DNA of 64,000 nt, taken from Rhodosalinus sp041365695 (lineage in GTDB: Bacteria > Pseudomonadota > Alphaproteobacteria > Rhodobacterales > Rhodobacteraceae). The translations under genes were made by a program, and so were the position numbers. Position 1 is the first letter of the stretch. Each line of letters begins with the position of its first letter. Shown here piece by piece: positions 9,260-18,042 of this stretch. The notes under the pieces are model-generated. The model made no database searches. It was not told where the DNA came from and saw only the letters and a list, made by a program, of their open reading frames with translations. The stretch spans positions 62,001 to 126,000 of the forward strand of contig NZ_JBGFSJ010000006.1 of the NCBI RefSeq assembly GCF_041365695.1. The letters run 5' to 3'.

Positions 9260-10446
9260 GGCGTGGCGCGCGCCGCCGCCGCCGCCGCGCGCCCGGCCCA
9301 GCGGCCCGTGGAAAGGCAGGCGGTCAGCAGGTAGCCGCCCGTGGGCGCCTCCCAGTCGAGCATCTCGCCCGCGCACCAGACCCCGGGCACATCGCGCAGC
9401 TGAAGCCCCGAATCGAGCCCCTCCCAGCGCACGCCGCCCGCGGTCGAGATCGCCTCGTCGAGGGCCGCGAGCCCGGCATGGGCCACGGGCAGCGCCTTGA
9501 CGAGCGGCGCAAGCGCCCCGGGCGCGGCCGGCAGCGGCCGCGCGAACTCCATCAGTAGCGCCTGGCGCACGGGATCCAGCCGCAGCGCGCGGCGGAGATG
9601 GTTGGAGAGACTTGCCTTGCCCCGCGGGCGGGCGAGTCGCCGGGCCACCTCGGCCTCGGTGAGGTCGGGCGCGAGATCCAGGAAGAGCGGCGCGCCCGCG
9701 CGAAGTTCCGGTGTCAGCGGATAGAGCCCGCCGCCCTCGAGCCCGCGCGCGGAGATCACCGCCTCGCCGCGCACCCGCCGGCCGCCCGCAAGAAGCGCGA
9801 GCGGCTTCGCGGGCTGGCCGAAATGCCGCGCCATGTGCGCCGACCACGCCACCCGAAGCGCGGCGTTCGATGGCGCGAAGGGCGCGATCGGCACGCCCCG
9901 CGCGGCGAGCCACGGGGCCCAGGCCCCGTCCGAGCCGAGCCGCGCCCAGCTCGCCCCGCCCAGCGCCAGAACCGTGCGACCGGCCTCGATCAGGCGCGGC
10001 CCGTCGGGCGTCTCGAACCGCAGCGCCGCCTCCTCCCAGCCCCTCCAGCGCCAGCGCACGCGGCGCGCGACACCGAGCCCTTCGAGCCGGGCGAGCCAGG
10101 CGCGCAGGAGCGGCGAGGCCTTCATCGCCTCCGGAAAGACGCGCCCGGAGGAGCCGGTGAAGAGCGGCTGGCCGAGCCCCTCGGCCCAGCGCATGACCTC
10201 CTCGGGGCCGAAGGCCTCCAGCATCGGGCGCAGCGGGTCCGCCGCGGCGCCGTAGGCGGCTAGGACGCGCGGGAAGGGTTCGGCCTTGGTGAGATTGAGG
10301 CCGGACTTGCCGGCCATCAGGAACTTCCGGGCGACCGAGGGCTTCGCCTCGACGACCAGCACGGCGCGGCCCGCGCGGGCGAGTTCCTCGGCCGCCATCA
10401 GCCCCGCCGGCCCCGCACCCACCACCAGCGCCTCGATCCGCTCCAT
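9256..10446 (-). CDS. TIGR03862-type NAD(P)/FAD-dependent flavoprotein (HI0933-like)
   Basis: A 396-residue flavoprotein. The N-terminal Rossmann motif is VVGAGPAGLMAAEEL, followed by EAKPSVARKFLMAGKSGLNLT, the GK-GLNLT signature of this branch of the HI0933 family. Near the C-terminus are a GG-VRWEGLDS region and GVWCAGEMLDWEAPTGGY, the second FAD-binding segment. Substrate and partner are unknown in this family. I chose the ATG at 10446 because the Rossmann strand starts within ten residues; the longer frame reading back to 10650 crosses the opposing HNH gene. It converges on holA and diverges from the HNH gene. Confidence 0.9.
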   Translation of the reverse strand: MERIEALVVGAGPAGLMAAEELARAGRAVLVVEAKPSVARKFLMAGKSGLNLTKAEPFPRVLAAYGAAADPLRPMLEAFGPEEVMRWAEGLGQPLFTGSSGRVFPEAMKASPLLRAWLARLEGLGVARRVRWRWRGWEEAALRFETPDGPRLIEAGRTVLALGGASWARLGSDGAWAPWLAARGVPIAPFAPSNAALRVAWSAHMARHFGQPAKPLALLAGGRRVRGEAVISARGLEGGGLYPLTPELRAGAPLFLDLAPDLTEAEVARRLARPRGKASLSNHLRRALRLDPVRQALLMEFARPLPAAPGALAPLVKALPVAHAGLAALDEAISTAGGVRWEGLDSGLQLRDVPGVWCAGEMLDWEAPTGGYLLTACLSTGRWAGRAAAAAARATP

Positions 10447-10489
10447 CGCGTCCTTGCCCTTCCCGCGGCGCGGACCATGCTCTGCGCCG

Positions 10490-10804
10490 ATGACCGACAC
10501 CGCGCCCGATCCCGTCTGCCCGCTCTGCGGCCGCCCGATCCCGCCGGGCGCGCGGCAAAGCCTGCACCACCTCGTGCCGAAGCTGAAGGGCGGCAAGGGT
10601 GGGCCCACGGTGCTTCTGCACCAGATCTGCCACAACGAGATCCACGCCACGCTGACCGAGGCCGAGTTGGCGCGGGACTTTCACACCGTCGAGGCGCTGC
10701 GCGCGCATCCCCGTCTGGCGCGATTCATCGGCTGGGTGTCGAAGCGCCCGCCGGACTTCCACTCGCGCTCGCCGGGGGCGCGGCGTCTGCGACGGCGGCG
10801 CTAG
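10490..10804 (+). CDS. Small HNH-endonuclease-like protein
   Basis: A 104-residue protein with a CPLCGRPIP zinc-type pair near the N-terminus, then LHHLVPK and QICHNEIHA, which together resemble a stand-alone HNH fold: first His in LHHL, Asn and last His in HNEIH. Stand-alone proteins of this type are common in alphaproteobacterial chromosomes and are often of unknown role; nuclease activity is inferred, not shown. The C-terminus is very Arg-rich. The gene is divergent from the flavoprotein gene (43 bases apart) and its stop overlaps the crotonase gene's stop by 4 bases. Confidence 0.8.
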   Translation: MTDTAPDPVCPLCGRPIPPGARQSLHHLVPKLKGGKGGPTVLLHQICHNEIHATLTEAELARDFHTVEALRAHPRLARFIGWVSKRPPDFHSRSPGARRLRRRR

Positions 10805-11415
10805 CGGCAGAGCTCCTTGATGGCGCGGGCATGCTCGGGCGCGGCGGCGCGCGTGTCCGCGGCGAGGGCGTGCGCCGCGTCCATGAGGTCATCGGCGGGC
10901 AGGACACGATCGACGAGGCCGAAGGCCAGCGCCTCGTCCGCCCCGATCTTCGCGCCGCCCATGAGCAGCAGCTTCGCCCGCGCCGGCCCCACCAGCGCGG
11001 CGAGCCGCCCGGGATCGGAGGGCTGGGGCAGGAAGCCGAGCTTCATCACCGGGTAGAAGAATTTCGCCTCGGGCGCGGCGAGGCGCAGGTCGCAGGCCAG
11101 CGCCATGCCGAAGGCGCCGCCCGCAAGCGTGCCGTTGAGCGCCGCGATCGACAGGCCCGGAAAGCCCGCAATGGCGGCCGAAAGCCGCTCCCACACCGGG
11201 GAGGTGGCAAGCCCCGCGCGCGCCTCCTCGAGGTCCGCCCCCGCCGAAAAGACGCCGCCTGCGCCGGTCAGGACGAGCGCCCGCGCGCCTTCCGCGCTCG
11301 CGCTCTCGGCGAATTCGGCGAGATCCTGGAGCATTTCCAGGGTCAGCGAATTGGCCTTTTCCGGCCGGTCGATCACGGCGGTCCAGAGCCCGCCCTCGCG
11401 CGTCACCCGGATCAT
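10801..11415 (-). CDS. Crotonase-fold (enoyl-CoA hydratase/isomerase family) protein lacking both catalytic glutamates
   Basis: A 204-residue crotonase-fold protein. CoA-binding and oxyanion-hole segments are present: FSAGAD (56-61) and NGTLAGGAFGMALACD. The two glutamates of true enoyl-CoA hydratases are not: G103 stands where GG-CE has Glu, and V123 stands where QPE has Glu (YPVMKLG). The family placement is secure, but hydratase activity is doubtful; an isomerase, thioesterase-like or non-catalytic role is possible. It is short for the family because the C-terminal helices are trimmed. Its ATG overlaps the stop of the upstream SDR gene as ATGA, so the pair probably works together on an acyl-CoA. 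Confidence 0.88.
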   Translation of the reverse strand: MIRVTREGGLWTAVIDRPEKANSLTLEMLQDLAEFAESASAEGARALVLTGAGGVFSAGADLEEARAGLATSPVWERLSAAIAGFPGLSIAALNGTLAGGAFGMALACDLRLAAPEAKFFYPVMKLGFLPQPSDPGRLAALVGPARAKLLLMGGAKIGADEALAFGLVDRVLPADDLMDAAHALAADTRAAAPEHARAIKELCR

Positions 11416-12164
11416 GAAAGACCCACCTTCGCGCGGATGTCGGGATCGCGCAGGCTGATCTCCTCGCCGATCCAGGGGTCGGCCTCGGCCCCGCACATCC
11501 ACACCAGCGCGCGGGCGGGCCATTCGGGGGGGATGTGCTCGGACCAGTCGAGCGCGCTCACCGGGTTGATCCCGCTCGCCTTGATCTCGCGCTGCATCTC
11601 GGTCGCCACCGTGCCGGGGCTGAGGCCCATGGCGCGGATGCCGTGGGCGCGGCCCTCGGTGTCGGCGCAGCGGGTCAGCATCGCGGCGCCCGCCTTCGAG
11701 GCGCAATAATGGCTCCAGCCTTCCAGCGGGCTGTGCGCCGCGCCCGAGCTGACCGTCAGGATCGTGCCACCGCCCGCCTCGATCATCACCGGCATCGCGG
11801 CGCGCATCCCATGGAAGACGCCGTTGAGGTTGATGGCGACGGCCTGCGCCCAGGCGTCCGGGTCGGCATCGGCCAGGGGCGAGATGGGCTCGATCACCCC
11901 GGCGTTGTTCACCAGCACGTCGAGCCGCCCGAAGGCCTGCAGGCACGCGCCCACCGCGGCCTCCACCTCGAGGTAGCGCGCGACGTTGCAGGGCACCGCG
12001 ATGGCATCGGGGCCGATCTCTCCGGCCAGTTCGGCGATGTCCCGCTCGCTCCGCGCGAGAAGTGCCACCTTCGCGCCCTCGGCAGCGAAGGCGCGCGCCG
12101 CGGCCGCGCCGATGCCCCGGCTCGCCCCGGTGACCATGACCACCTTTCCGTCCAGTCCGCCCAT
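11412..12164 (-). CDS. SDR-family NAD(P)-dependent oxidoreductase
   Basis: A 250-residue classical short-chain dehydrogenase. It has the cofactor loop GASRGIG near residue 14, LVNNAG, the catalytic Ser in TVSSG and the YCASK Tyr-Lys pair, so it should be active. The residue after the second strand (ARSERD) suits NADP(H) rather than NAD. It begins the two-gene operon with the crotonase-fold protein. Substrate is unknown; the partner suggests a hydroxyacyl or ketoacyl thioester. Confidence 0.92.
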   Translation of the reverse strand: MGGLDGKVVMVTGASRGIGAAAARAFAAEGAKVALLARSERDIAELAGEIGPDAIAVPCNVARYLEVEAAVGACLQAFGRLDVLVNNAGVIEPISPLADADPDAWAQAVAINLNGVFHGMRAAMPVMIEAGGGTILTVSSGAAHSPLEGWSHYCASKAGAAMLTRCADTEGRAHGIRAMGLSPGTVATEMQREIKASGINPVSALDWSEHIPPEWPARALVWMCGAEADPWIGEEISLRDPDIRAKVGLS

Positions 12165-12313
12165 GCCTCGCCTCCCTGCCGCGATGTCGCGCTTCCGTCG
12201 TACCGGGGTGATACGGCTGCCCCCGGCAGACGTCCACCCCGAGGCTTCGGGCTTGACCTGCCGCCCGCGCGGGAGGACGCTCGGGCCGAACGATACGCAT
12301 GAAAGGCCGAACC

Positions 12314-13828
12314 ATGAGCTGGAACACCTTGCGCGGCGGCCTCGCCGCCGTCATCGCCCTCGCCGCCGGCGGCGCGAGCGCCGACGTCACCGCCCGGCAG
12401 GTCTGGGACGACATGCGCGGCTACCTGGAGGGTATGGGATACAGCGTCACGGCGAGCGATTCGGCGGCCGGCGACACGCTGACGGTGCGCGACATCTCGC
12501 TTGCCCGCACCCTGCCGGACGACGAAGGCTCGGTGGATGTGACGGTGCCCGAGATCCGCTTCACCGAGAACGGTGACGGCACGGTCAGCATCCGCTACCC
12601 CGAGACCCTGCCCGTCGCGATCTCGGCCCGGCCCGAGGACGAGCCGCCCGCCGACTTCCGCCTCGACCTGACCCAGTCGGGCCTCGAGATCGTCGTCTCG
12701 GGCGATCCGGAGGACAGCCTGCGCTACGACTACGGCGCCGCGCAGCTGGGCATCGCGCTCGCCGATCTTGTGGTGGACGGACAGCCCGTTCCGCCCGGGG
12801 ACGCCCGCGCGGCGCTGACGGTCGCCGGGCTTGACGGAACGGCCACGGTGGGCAGCGGGCCGCTGCGTGCCATCGAGCAGAGCGCCTCGATGGAGCGGCT
12901 CGACTACGACGTCGATTTCGTCGACCCCGAGGGCGACGACGGGCGCGTGACGCTCAAGGGCAGCATGAACGCCGTGGAGTCGCGGACCTCCGCGCGCATC
13001 CCCGAACGCGCGGGTCTCGACGACATGGCCGCGGCGCTCGACGAGGGGTATGCCCTGGAAAGCAGCCTCTCCTACTCGGGCGGACAGGCCGACTTCTCCG
13101 CCGAGGAGGACGGGCAGACCCTCACCGGCTCCACCCGGGCGACGCAAGGCGGCGTCGCGTTGGCCATCGACGCCGAACGGCTGTCCTACGAGCTGACGGG
13201 CGAGGGCACCGATGTGACGCTCGAGGGCGACGAACTGCCCTTCCCGGTGTCCTTCCAGATGGCCCGGACCGTCATGTCCTTCGTCGTGCCGCTCACCCCG
13301 TCCGACGAGCCGCGCGCCTTCTCGCTCGGTCTCACGCTCGGCGATTTCACGATGTCCGACAATCTCTGGAACATCTTCGACCCGGGCGCGATGCTGCCCC
13401 GCGATCCGGCCACGCTCTCGCTCGACGTGGACGGGCTCGCCCGCGTCCTGGTGAGCGTCTTCGACCCCGACGTCATGGAAAGCGCGGACGAGCCCGCGCA
13501 GCTGGAGGCGCTGACGCTGAACAGCCTTGAACTGCGCGCGGCAGGCGCCGAACTGACGGGCGAGGGCGCCTTCACCTTCGACAACAGCGACACGGCCACC
13601 TTCAACGGCATGCCGCACCCCACCGGGTCGATCGACCTGCGCCTCGCGGGCGCCAACGCGCTGCTCGACACGCTGGTGAGCATGGGCCTGCTGCCGGAGG
13701 AACAGGCGATGGGCGCGCGGATGATGATGAGCATGTTCGCGGTGCCGGCGGGCGACGACGTCCTGCGCTCGAACATCGCCATCAACGGCGAGGGGCAGAT
13801 CCTCGCCAACGGCCAGCGTATCCAGTAG
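12314..13828 (+). CDS. Exported DUF2125-type protein (long form)
   Basis: A 504-residue protein with a signal peptide (hydrophobic segment then GGASA, about residue 23) and a body of beta-rich segments, including ADFRLDLTQSGLEIVVSG and repeated LEGD/LKGS strands. It resembles the longer Rhodobacterales members annotated as DUF2125, a family without known function and probably periplasmic. A second, shorter DUF2125 protein is encoded at 35002-35979. I chose the ATG at 12314 because AAAGG precedes it and it starts directly at the signal peptide; an in-frame ATG 15 bases upstream is less likely. It is divergent from the SDR gene. Confidence 0.82.
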   Translation: MSWNTLRGGLAAVIALAAGGASADVTARQVWDDMRGYLEGMGYSVTASDSAAGDTLTVRDISLARTLPDDEGSVDVTVPEIRFTENGDGTVSIRYPETLPVAISARPEDEPPADFRLDLTQSGLEIVVSGDPEDSLRYDYGAAQLGIALADLVVDGQPVPPGDARAALTVAGLDGTATVGSGPLRAIEQSASMERLDYDVDFVDPEGDDGRVTLKGSMNAVESRTSARIPERAGLDDMAAALDEGYALESSLSYSGGQADFSAEEDGQTLTGSTRATQGGVALAIDAERLSYELTGEGTDVTLEGDELPFPVSFQMARTVMSFVVPLTPSDEPRAFSLGLTLGDFTMSDNLWNIFDPGAMLPRDPATLSLDVDGLARVLVSVFDPDVMESADEPAQLEALTLNSLELRAAGAELTGEGAFTFDNSDTATFNGMPHPTGSIDLRLAGANALLDTLVSMGLLPEEQAMGARMMMSMFAVPAGDDVLRSNIAINGEGQILANGQRIQ

Positions 13829-13966
13829 CGCCGGCGCACGGGGCCGTGCCGCGCCGGCCGGGGGTCCGGTCGGCGCGGACGGTTTCGCGACCCCGGCGGG
13901 CACGCCCCGCTTGCGAAGCGGCGGGCCGAGGTCTACCTCACGGGCTCACAGCCGAGGAGACCGCCC

Positions 13967-15316
13967 ATGCCCACTCCGAGCCCCGACACGCTCTCCGCCC
14001 AGCTTCTCGACGCCGCGCGCAGGGCGGGCGCCGAAAGCGCGGACGCGATGGTGCTGGCCGACCGCTCGGTGACCGTCGAGGTGCGCGGCGGCGCGCTGGA
14101 ACAGGCGGAGCGGGCGGAAGGGATCGACCTCGGCCTGAGGGTCATGCTGGGCCGCCGCCAGGCCTGCGTGTCCGCCTCCGATCCCCGCGCGGAAACCATC
14201 GCCGAGATGGCGGAACGCGCCGTGGCGATGGCGCGCGAGGCGCCGGAGGATCCGCATGCCGGCCTCGCCGATGTGGCGCAGCTTGCCGAGGATCGCTCGG
14301 CTGCGGCGCTCGACCTGGCCGATCCCGCCCCCGAACCCGCGCCCGACGCGCTGCAGCAGGACGCGGCCCGCGCCGAGGCCGCCGCCCTGGCGGTCGAGGG
14401 CGTGAGCCAGGTGCAGGCCGCCTCGGCCTCCTGGGGCGCGCGCGAGATGCATCTCGCGGCCAGCAACGGATTTTCCGGCGGCTACCGGCGCACCAGCCGG
14501 TCGCTGTCCTGCGTGGCGATCGCCGGCGAGGGGCTCGGCATGGAACGCGACTACGACGGCGACGGCCGGGTCTACCAGTCGGACCTGCGCGACGCAGACG
14601 AGATCGGCCGCACCGCCGGCGAACGCGCGGTGGAGCGGCTGGGCGCGCGCCGCCCGCGCACCGGCGCCTACCCGGTGGTCTTCGACGAGCGGATCGCCGC
14701 CTCGCTGGTCGGGCACCTTCTGTCGGCGGTCAACGGCACCGCGGTGGCGCGCGGCGCGTCGTGGCTGCGCGACGCGCTGGGCGAGCAGGTCCTGCCCGAG
14801 GCCCTGTCGCTGATCGAGGATCCGCATCGCCCCCGCGTGCCCGGCTCGCGGCCCTTCGACGCCGAGGGGCTGCCGACCCGCCGCCGCGCCATCGTCGAGA
14901 ACGGAAGGCTGACGGGCTGGACGCTCGACCTGGCCACCGCGCGAAAGCTCGGCATGGCCTCGACCGGGAACGCCGCGCGCGGCGTGTCCTCGCCGCCCTC
15001 GCCGACCAACTGGAACGTGGCCCTCACCCAGGGCACGCGAAGCCGCGCGGAGCTTCTTGCCGAGATGGGGACGGGGCTCCTGGTGACCTCGATGATCGGC
15101 TCCACGATCAACCCGAACACCGGCGACTACTCGCGCGGGGCGTCCGGTTTCTGGGTGGAGAACGGCGAGATCGCCTGGCCGGTCAACGAATGCACGGTGG
15201 CGGGCAACCTGCGCGAGATGCTTCTGACCCTCGTGCCCGCCAACGACGCGCGGCCGTGGCTGTCGCGCGTCGTGCCCTCGCTTCTGGTCGAGGGGCTGAC
15301 GCTTGCAGGAGAGTGA
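13967..15316 (+). CDS. pmbA: TldE/PmbA-type metallopeptidase subunit
   Basis: A 449-residue member of the TldD/PmbA family. Known TldD-TldE pairs form a heterodimeric protease that degrades unfolded peptides and processes small peptides such as microcin B17 and CcdA. In that complex the metal site is on TldD, so TldE alone is the structural half; no tldD is present here. Diagnostic stretches are the N-terminal VEVRGGALEQAERAEG, RLTGWTLDLATARKLGM and the C-terminal GSTINPNTGDYSRGASGFWV. GAGGAG precedes the ATG. The stop overlaps the start of cysQ by 14 bases. Confidence 0.93.
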   Translation: MPTPSPDTLSAQLLDAARRAGAESADAMVLADRSVTVEVRGGALEQAERAEGIDLGLRVMLGRRQACVSASDPRAETIAEMAERAVAMAREAPEDPHAGLADVAQLAEDRSAAALDLADPAPEPAPDALQQDAARAEAAALAVEGVSQVQAASASWGAREMHLAASNGFSGGYRRTSRSLSCVAIAGEGLGMERDYDGDGRVYQSDLRDADEIGRTAGERAVERLGARRPRTGAYPVVFDERIAASLVGHLLSAVNGTAVARGASWLRDALGEQVLPEALSLIEDPHRPRVPGSRPFDAEGLPTRRRAIVENGRLTGWTLDLATARKLGMASTGNAARGVSSPPSPTNWNVALTQGTRSRAELLAEMGTGLLVTSMIGSTINPNTGDYSRGASGFWVENGEIAWPVNECTVAGNLREMLLTLVPANDARPWLSRVVPSLLVEGLTLAGE

Positions 15317-16088
15317 CCTCGCCCTGCTCGTCCGCGCCGCCCGAACGGCCGGCGCGGTCGCGCTGCGCTTCCACGGCCCGACCGCGAAACGCTGGGACAA
15401 GCCGGAAAACGCGGGCCCCGTGACCGAGGCCGACATCGCCGTGAACGCCGCGCTCGCCGAGATCCTTCGGCCGGCGCGGCCCGACTATGGCTGGCTGAGC
15501 GAGGAGGACGAGGACGCCCCCGAGCGCCTCGCGGCCGAGCGATGCTTCGTCCTCGACCCCATCGACGGAACCACCGGCTTCATCGAGGGATCGTCGAGCT
15601 GGTCGCTCTCGCTCGCGGTGGCGGCGGGGGGCGCGATCGGCGCAGCCGTGGTCTATCTTCCTGCCCATGACCTGCTCTACAGCGCCGAGGCGGGCGGCGG
15701 CGCCTGGCTGAACGGCGCACGGCTCTCGGCCTCCGCCCGGCAGGAGATCGACGGCGCGAACGTGCTGGCGACCCGGTACGCGCTCGATGACCGGAACTGG
15801 CCGGGGGGGCGCCCGGACTTCGAGCGCCATCACCGGCCCTCGCTCGCCTACCGCCTCGCGCTGGTGGCGGAGGGGCGGTTCGACGCCATGCTGACGCTGC
15901 GCGAAAGCTGGGACTGGGACATCGCCGCCGGGCTGCTGCTTTGCGTCGAAGCCGGGGCGGTCGTGACCGACCGGCACGGCGGCACCCCGCGCTTCAACAC
16001 CGATCCGCCGCGCACCGCCGGCGTGGTGGCCGCCCCGCCGCAGCTTCACGCGCCGCTGATCGAGGCGCTTCGGGGCGGCGGGGGCTGA
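15303..16088 (+). CDS. cysQ: CysQ-like 3'(2'),5'-bisphosphate nucleotidase (inositol monophosphatase family)
   Basis: A 261-residue Mg-dependent phosphatase of the inositol monophosphatase superfamily. The metal ligands are in SEEDED, the DPIDGTTGF motif and WDWDIAAG. The usual role of CysQ is removal of adenosine 3',5'-bisphosphate left after PAPS-dependent sulfation, which fits a genome with at least two sulfotransferases in this window. Inositol monophosphatase activity is the alternative. The start is a TTG inside the end of pmbA with GAGGGG upstream; there is no ATG nearby and the length then matches the family. Its end overlaps the opposing ACT-domain gene by 43 bases. Confidence 0.85.
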   Translation: MQESDLALLVRAARTAGAVALRFHGPTAKRWDKPENAGPVTEADIAVNAALAEILRPARPDYGWLSEEDEDAPERLAAERCFVLDPIDGTTGFIEGSSSWSLSLAVAAGGAIGAAVVYLPAHDLLYSAEAGGGAWLNGARLSASARQEIDGANVLATRYALDDRNWPGGRPDFERHHRPSLAYRLALVAEGRFDAMLTLRESWDWDIAAGLLLCVEAGAVVTDRHGGTPRFNTDPPRTAGVVAAPPQLHAPLIEALRGGGG

Positions 16089-16510
16089 CCGGCCCGCGCG
16101 GCGCGCTGAAGGGCCGAAAGCGCCTCCATCGCCTCGTCCGCATGGATCTCCGGCACGAAAAGATGATCGTGGTGGAAGGCCGCGACCACGTTGCAGGCGA
16201 TGCCGCGCGCGGCGAGCGCCTCTGACACGGCAGCAGTGAGGCCCACGCCGTCGAGCGCGGAGTGCACGGTAAGCGTGATCCGCCGCATCGCGGGACCGTC
16301 GGGAAAGCCCATGTCCCGCGCCTCGGCCACCGCAAGCACGAGCGAAAGCCCCTCATCCTCCCGAAAGGTCGCGAGCGCCCGCGCCGCGGCCTCGGCGGCG
16401 CGGGCGGGATCCGCGCAGGTGCAGAAGCGATAGGTCGCGGGATCGAGCGCGGGCTCCATCGCCGCGATCATCGCGCGCGCGTCGCGCACGGGTTGACCCG
16501 GGGCGCTCAT
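16046..16510 (-). CDS. ACT-domain protein
   Basis: A 154-residue protein. The C-terminal half has ACT-like features (ITLTVHSALDGVGLTAAVSEAL and GIACNVVAAFHHDHLFVP), known from ACT domain proteins that sense small ligands such as amino acids. The N-terminal half (YRFCTCADP onwards) is characteristic of the bacterial ACT-containing family of unknown function related to COG3602. The last 43 bases run into the 3' end of cysQ, encoding a Pro/Ser-rich tail that may not be structured. I used the ATG at 16510; an ATG at 16540 is possible. Confidence 0.82.
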   Translation of the reverse strand: MSAPGQPVRDARAMIAAMEPALDPATYRFCTCADPARAAEAAARALATFREDEGLSLVLAVAEARDMGFPDGPAMRRITLTVHSALDGVGLTAAVSEALAARGIACNVVAAFHHDHLFVPEIHADEAMEALSALQRAARAGQPPPPRSASISGA

Positions 16511-16585
16511 GCCCGACCCGCCTTGACCGGGCGCCCCCATCGCGTAGGGTCGCGCCGATCCGGCCCACAGCGAAAGGGAACAGCC

Positions 16586-16831
16586 ATGGCGCAGCGACTG
16601 CATCTGGTCTTCGGCGGCGAGCTGGTCGATCCCACCAGCACGAAGTTCAAGAACGTCGACGACATCCACATGGTCGGCATCTTTCCCGATTACCAGAGCG
16701 CCTACAACGCCTGGAAGGCCGAGGCGCAGCGCACGGTGGACAACGCCCACACCCGCTACTTCATCGCCCACCTGCACCGCCTGCGCGACGAGGCCGCGGA
16801 GGCCTCGCCCACCGAGGAACTCGACAGCTGA
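16586..16831 (+). CDS. DUF4170 family small protein
   Basis: An 81-residue soluble protein. It reads LHLVFGGELVDP, VGIFPDYQSAYNAWKAEAQRTVD and YFIAHLHRL, the pattern of DUF4170, found almost only next to waaA/lpxK in alphaproteobacteria. The function is not established; context suggests a link to lipid A-Kdo assembly. AAAGGGAA precedes the ATG. Its stop overlaps the start of waaA. Confidence 0.9.
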   Translation: MAQRLHLVFGGELVDPTSTKFKNVDDIHMVGIFPDYQSAYNAWKAEAQRTVDNAHTRYFIAHLHRLRDEAAEASPTEELDS

Positions 16832-18042
16832 GACCCGCCCCCGGCCTCGCCGCCTACCTGGCGCTGACCCGCAAGCCGCTGCGCGGGGCGGCCGCGGAGA
16901 CCGAAGCGCGACCCGGGGAGGAAATTGTCTGGCTGCACCTGGGACGCCATGCGCGGCCGCGCGGGCTGGTCCAGCTCGGGCAGCGGATCGCGGCGCAGCG
17001 GCCAGGTCTCGCGCTGCTCTTCACCAGTGCGGACGACGCCCGGCCGGACACGCTGCCCGGCGAGGCCATCTGGCGACGCGTGCCGGACGAGAACAGCGCC
17101 GCGGCCGAGGCCTTCCTCGCCCACTGGCGTCCCGATTGCGGCATCTGGGGCGGGGGCGCCGTCCGGCCCGCGCTTCTGGCCTGCGCGGCACGGGCGGGCG
17201 TGCCCCTTCTGATGGTGGACGCCGAAGAGACGGGCCTTTCCCGGCGGCCGGTCCGGTTCCTGCCGCGCGTGGTGCCGGCGACCCTCGCCTTTTTCACCGC
17301 CTGCTTCGCGCGCACCGGTGCCGCCGGGCGGCGGCTGGAGCGTCTCGGCGTTCCCGAAAGCGAGATCACGGTGACGGGCCCGCTGCAGGAGGCCGGCGCG
17401 GCGCTGCCCTGCGACCTTCGCATGCTCGAGCGCCTCGGCGAGGCGCTGGCGGGGCGGCCGGTCTGGCTCGCCGCCCATGTCCAGCCCACCGAAATGCGAA
17501 CCGTGCTGCGCGCCCATCGTGCGGCGGCACGCCTGTCGCACAGGCTTCTGCTCGTGCTGGCGCCGGCGGAGCGGACCGTCACCCCCGAGGTCGCAGCCGC
17601 GATGGCGACGGCGGCGGGGCTTTCCGTGGCACGGATGCGGGACGGGCCGCCCCAGGACCGAACTCAGGTGCTCGTGTCGGAGGGCCCGGGCGATCTCGGC
17701 TTGCTCTACCGCCTCGCCCCGGTCACCTTCATGGGAAGCTCCATCGAAACGGAGCGCGGCGGCGAGGATCCCTTCGCGCCGGCCGCGCTTGGCTCTGCGG
17801 TGATTCACGGGCCGAACGTGCGCCGCCACATCGACGCCTACGCGCGGCTCGACGCGGCGGCGGCGGCGCTTCGGATCGCGGATGCCGACGGCCTCGCCGC
17901 GGCGCTGGCGCAGCTTCTGGCGCCGGACCGCGCCGCGGCGATGGCCGAGGCCGCCTGGAGCGTCGCCTCCGAAGGGGCAGAGGCCACGGACCGTATCGTG
18001 GACCTCGTGCTCGACACGCTCGACCTGGGAAGGCTCACCTGA
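16828..18042 (+). CDS. waaA: Kdo transferase (3-deoxy-D-manno-octulosonic acid transferase)
   Basis: A 404-residue GT30-family enzyme that adds Kdo to lipid IVA at the inner membrane. The N-terminal domain has LAAYLALTRK, HWRPDCGIWGGGAVRP and PLLMVDAE, as in Rhodobacterales WaaA. The C-terminal half has GPLQEAG and FMGSSIETERGGEDPFAPA. The frame is open from 16828 but has no ATG, GTG or TTG before 17080, which would cut off the first 84 residues. The CTG at 16828 overlaps the DUF4170 stop as CTGA, has AGGA 9 bases upstream and starts exactly where relatives start, so I take it as the start. The stop overlaps lpxK as TGATG. Confidence 0.9.
   Translation: MRPAPGLAAYLALTRKPLRGAAAETEARPGEEIVWLHLGRHARPRGLVQLGQRIAAQRPGLALLFTSADDARPDTLPGEAIWRRVPDENSAAAEAFLAHWRPDCGIWGGGAVRPALLACAARAGVPLLMVDAEETGLSRRPVRFLPRVVPATLAFFTACFARTGAAGRRLERLGVPESEITVTGPLQEAGAALPCDLRMLERLGEALAGRPVWLAAHVQPTEMRTVLRAHRAAARLSHRLLLVLAPAERTVTPEVAAAMATAAGLSVARMRDGPPQDRTQVLVSEGPGDLGLLYRLAPVTFMGSSIETERGGEDPFAPAALGSAVIHGPNVRRHIDAYARLDAAAAALRIADADGLAAALAQLLAPDRAAAMAEAAWSVASEGAEATDRIVDLVLDTLDLGRLT

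Noticed and set aside
8093..10762. An 889-codon frame on the minus strand covering holA and beyond
   Set aside because: It is antisense to holA and out of frame with the real flavoprotein gene, which has an intact FAD motif.
10490..10804. The HNH protein as a homing endonuclease or part of a restriction system
   Set aside because: No intron, intein or methyltransferase partner is adjacent; it looks like a stand-alone chromosomal HNH protein.
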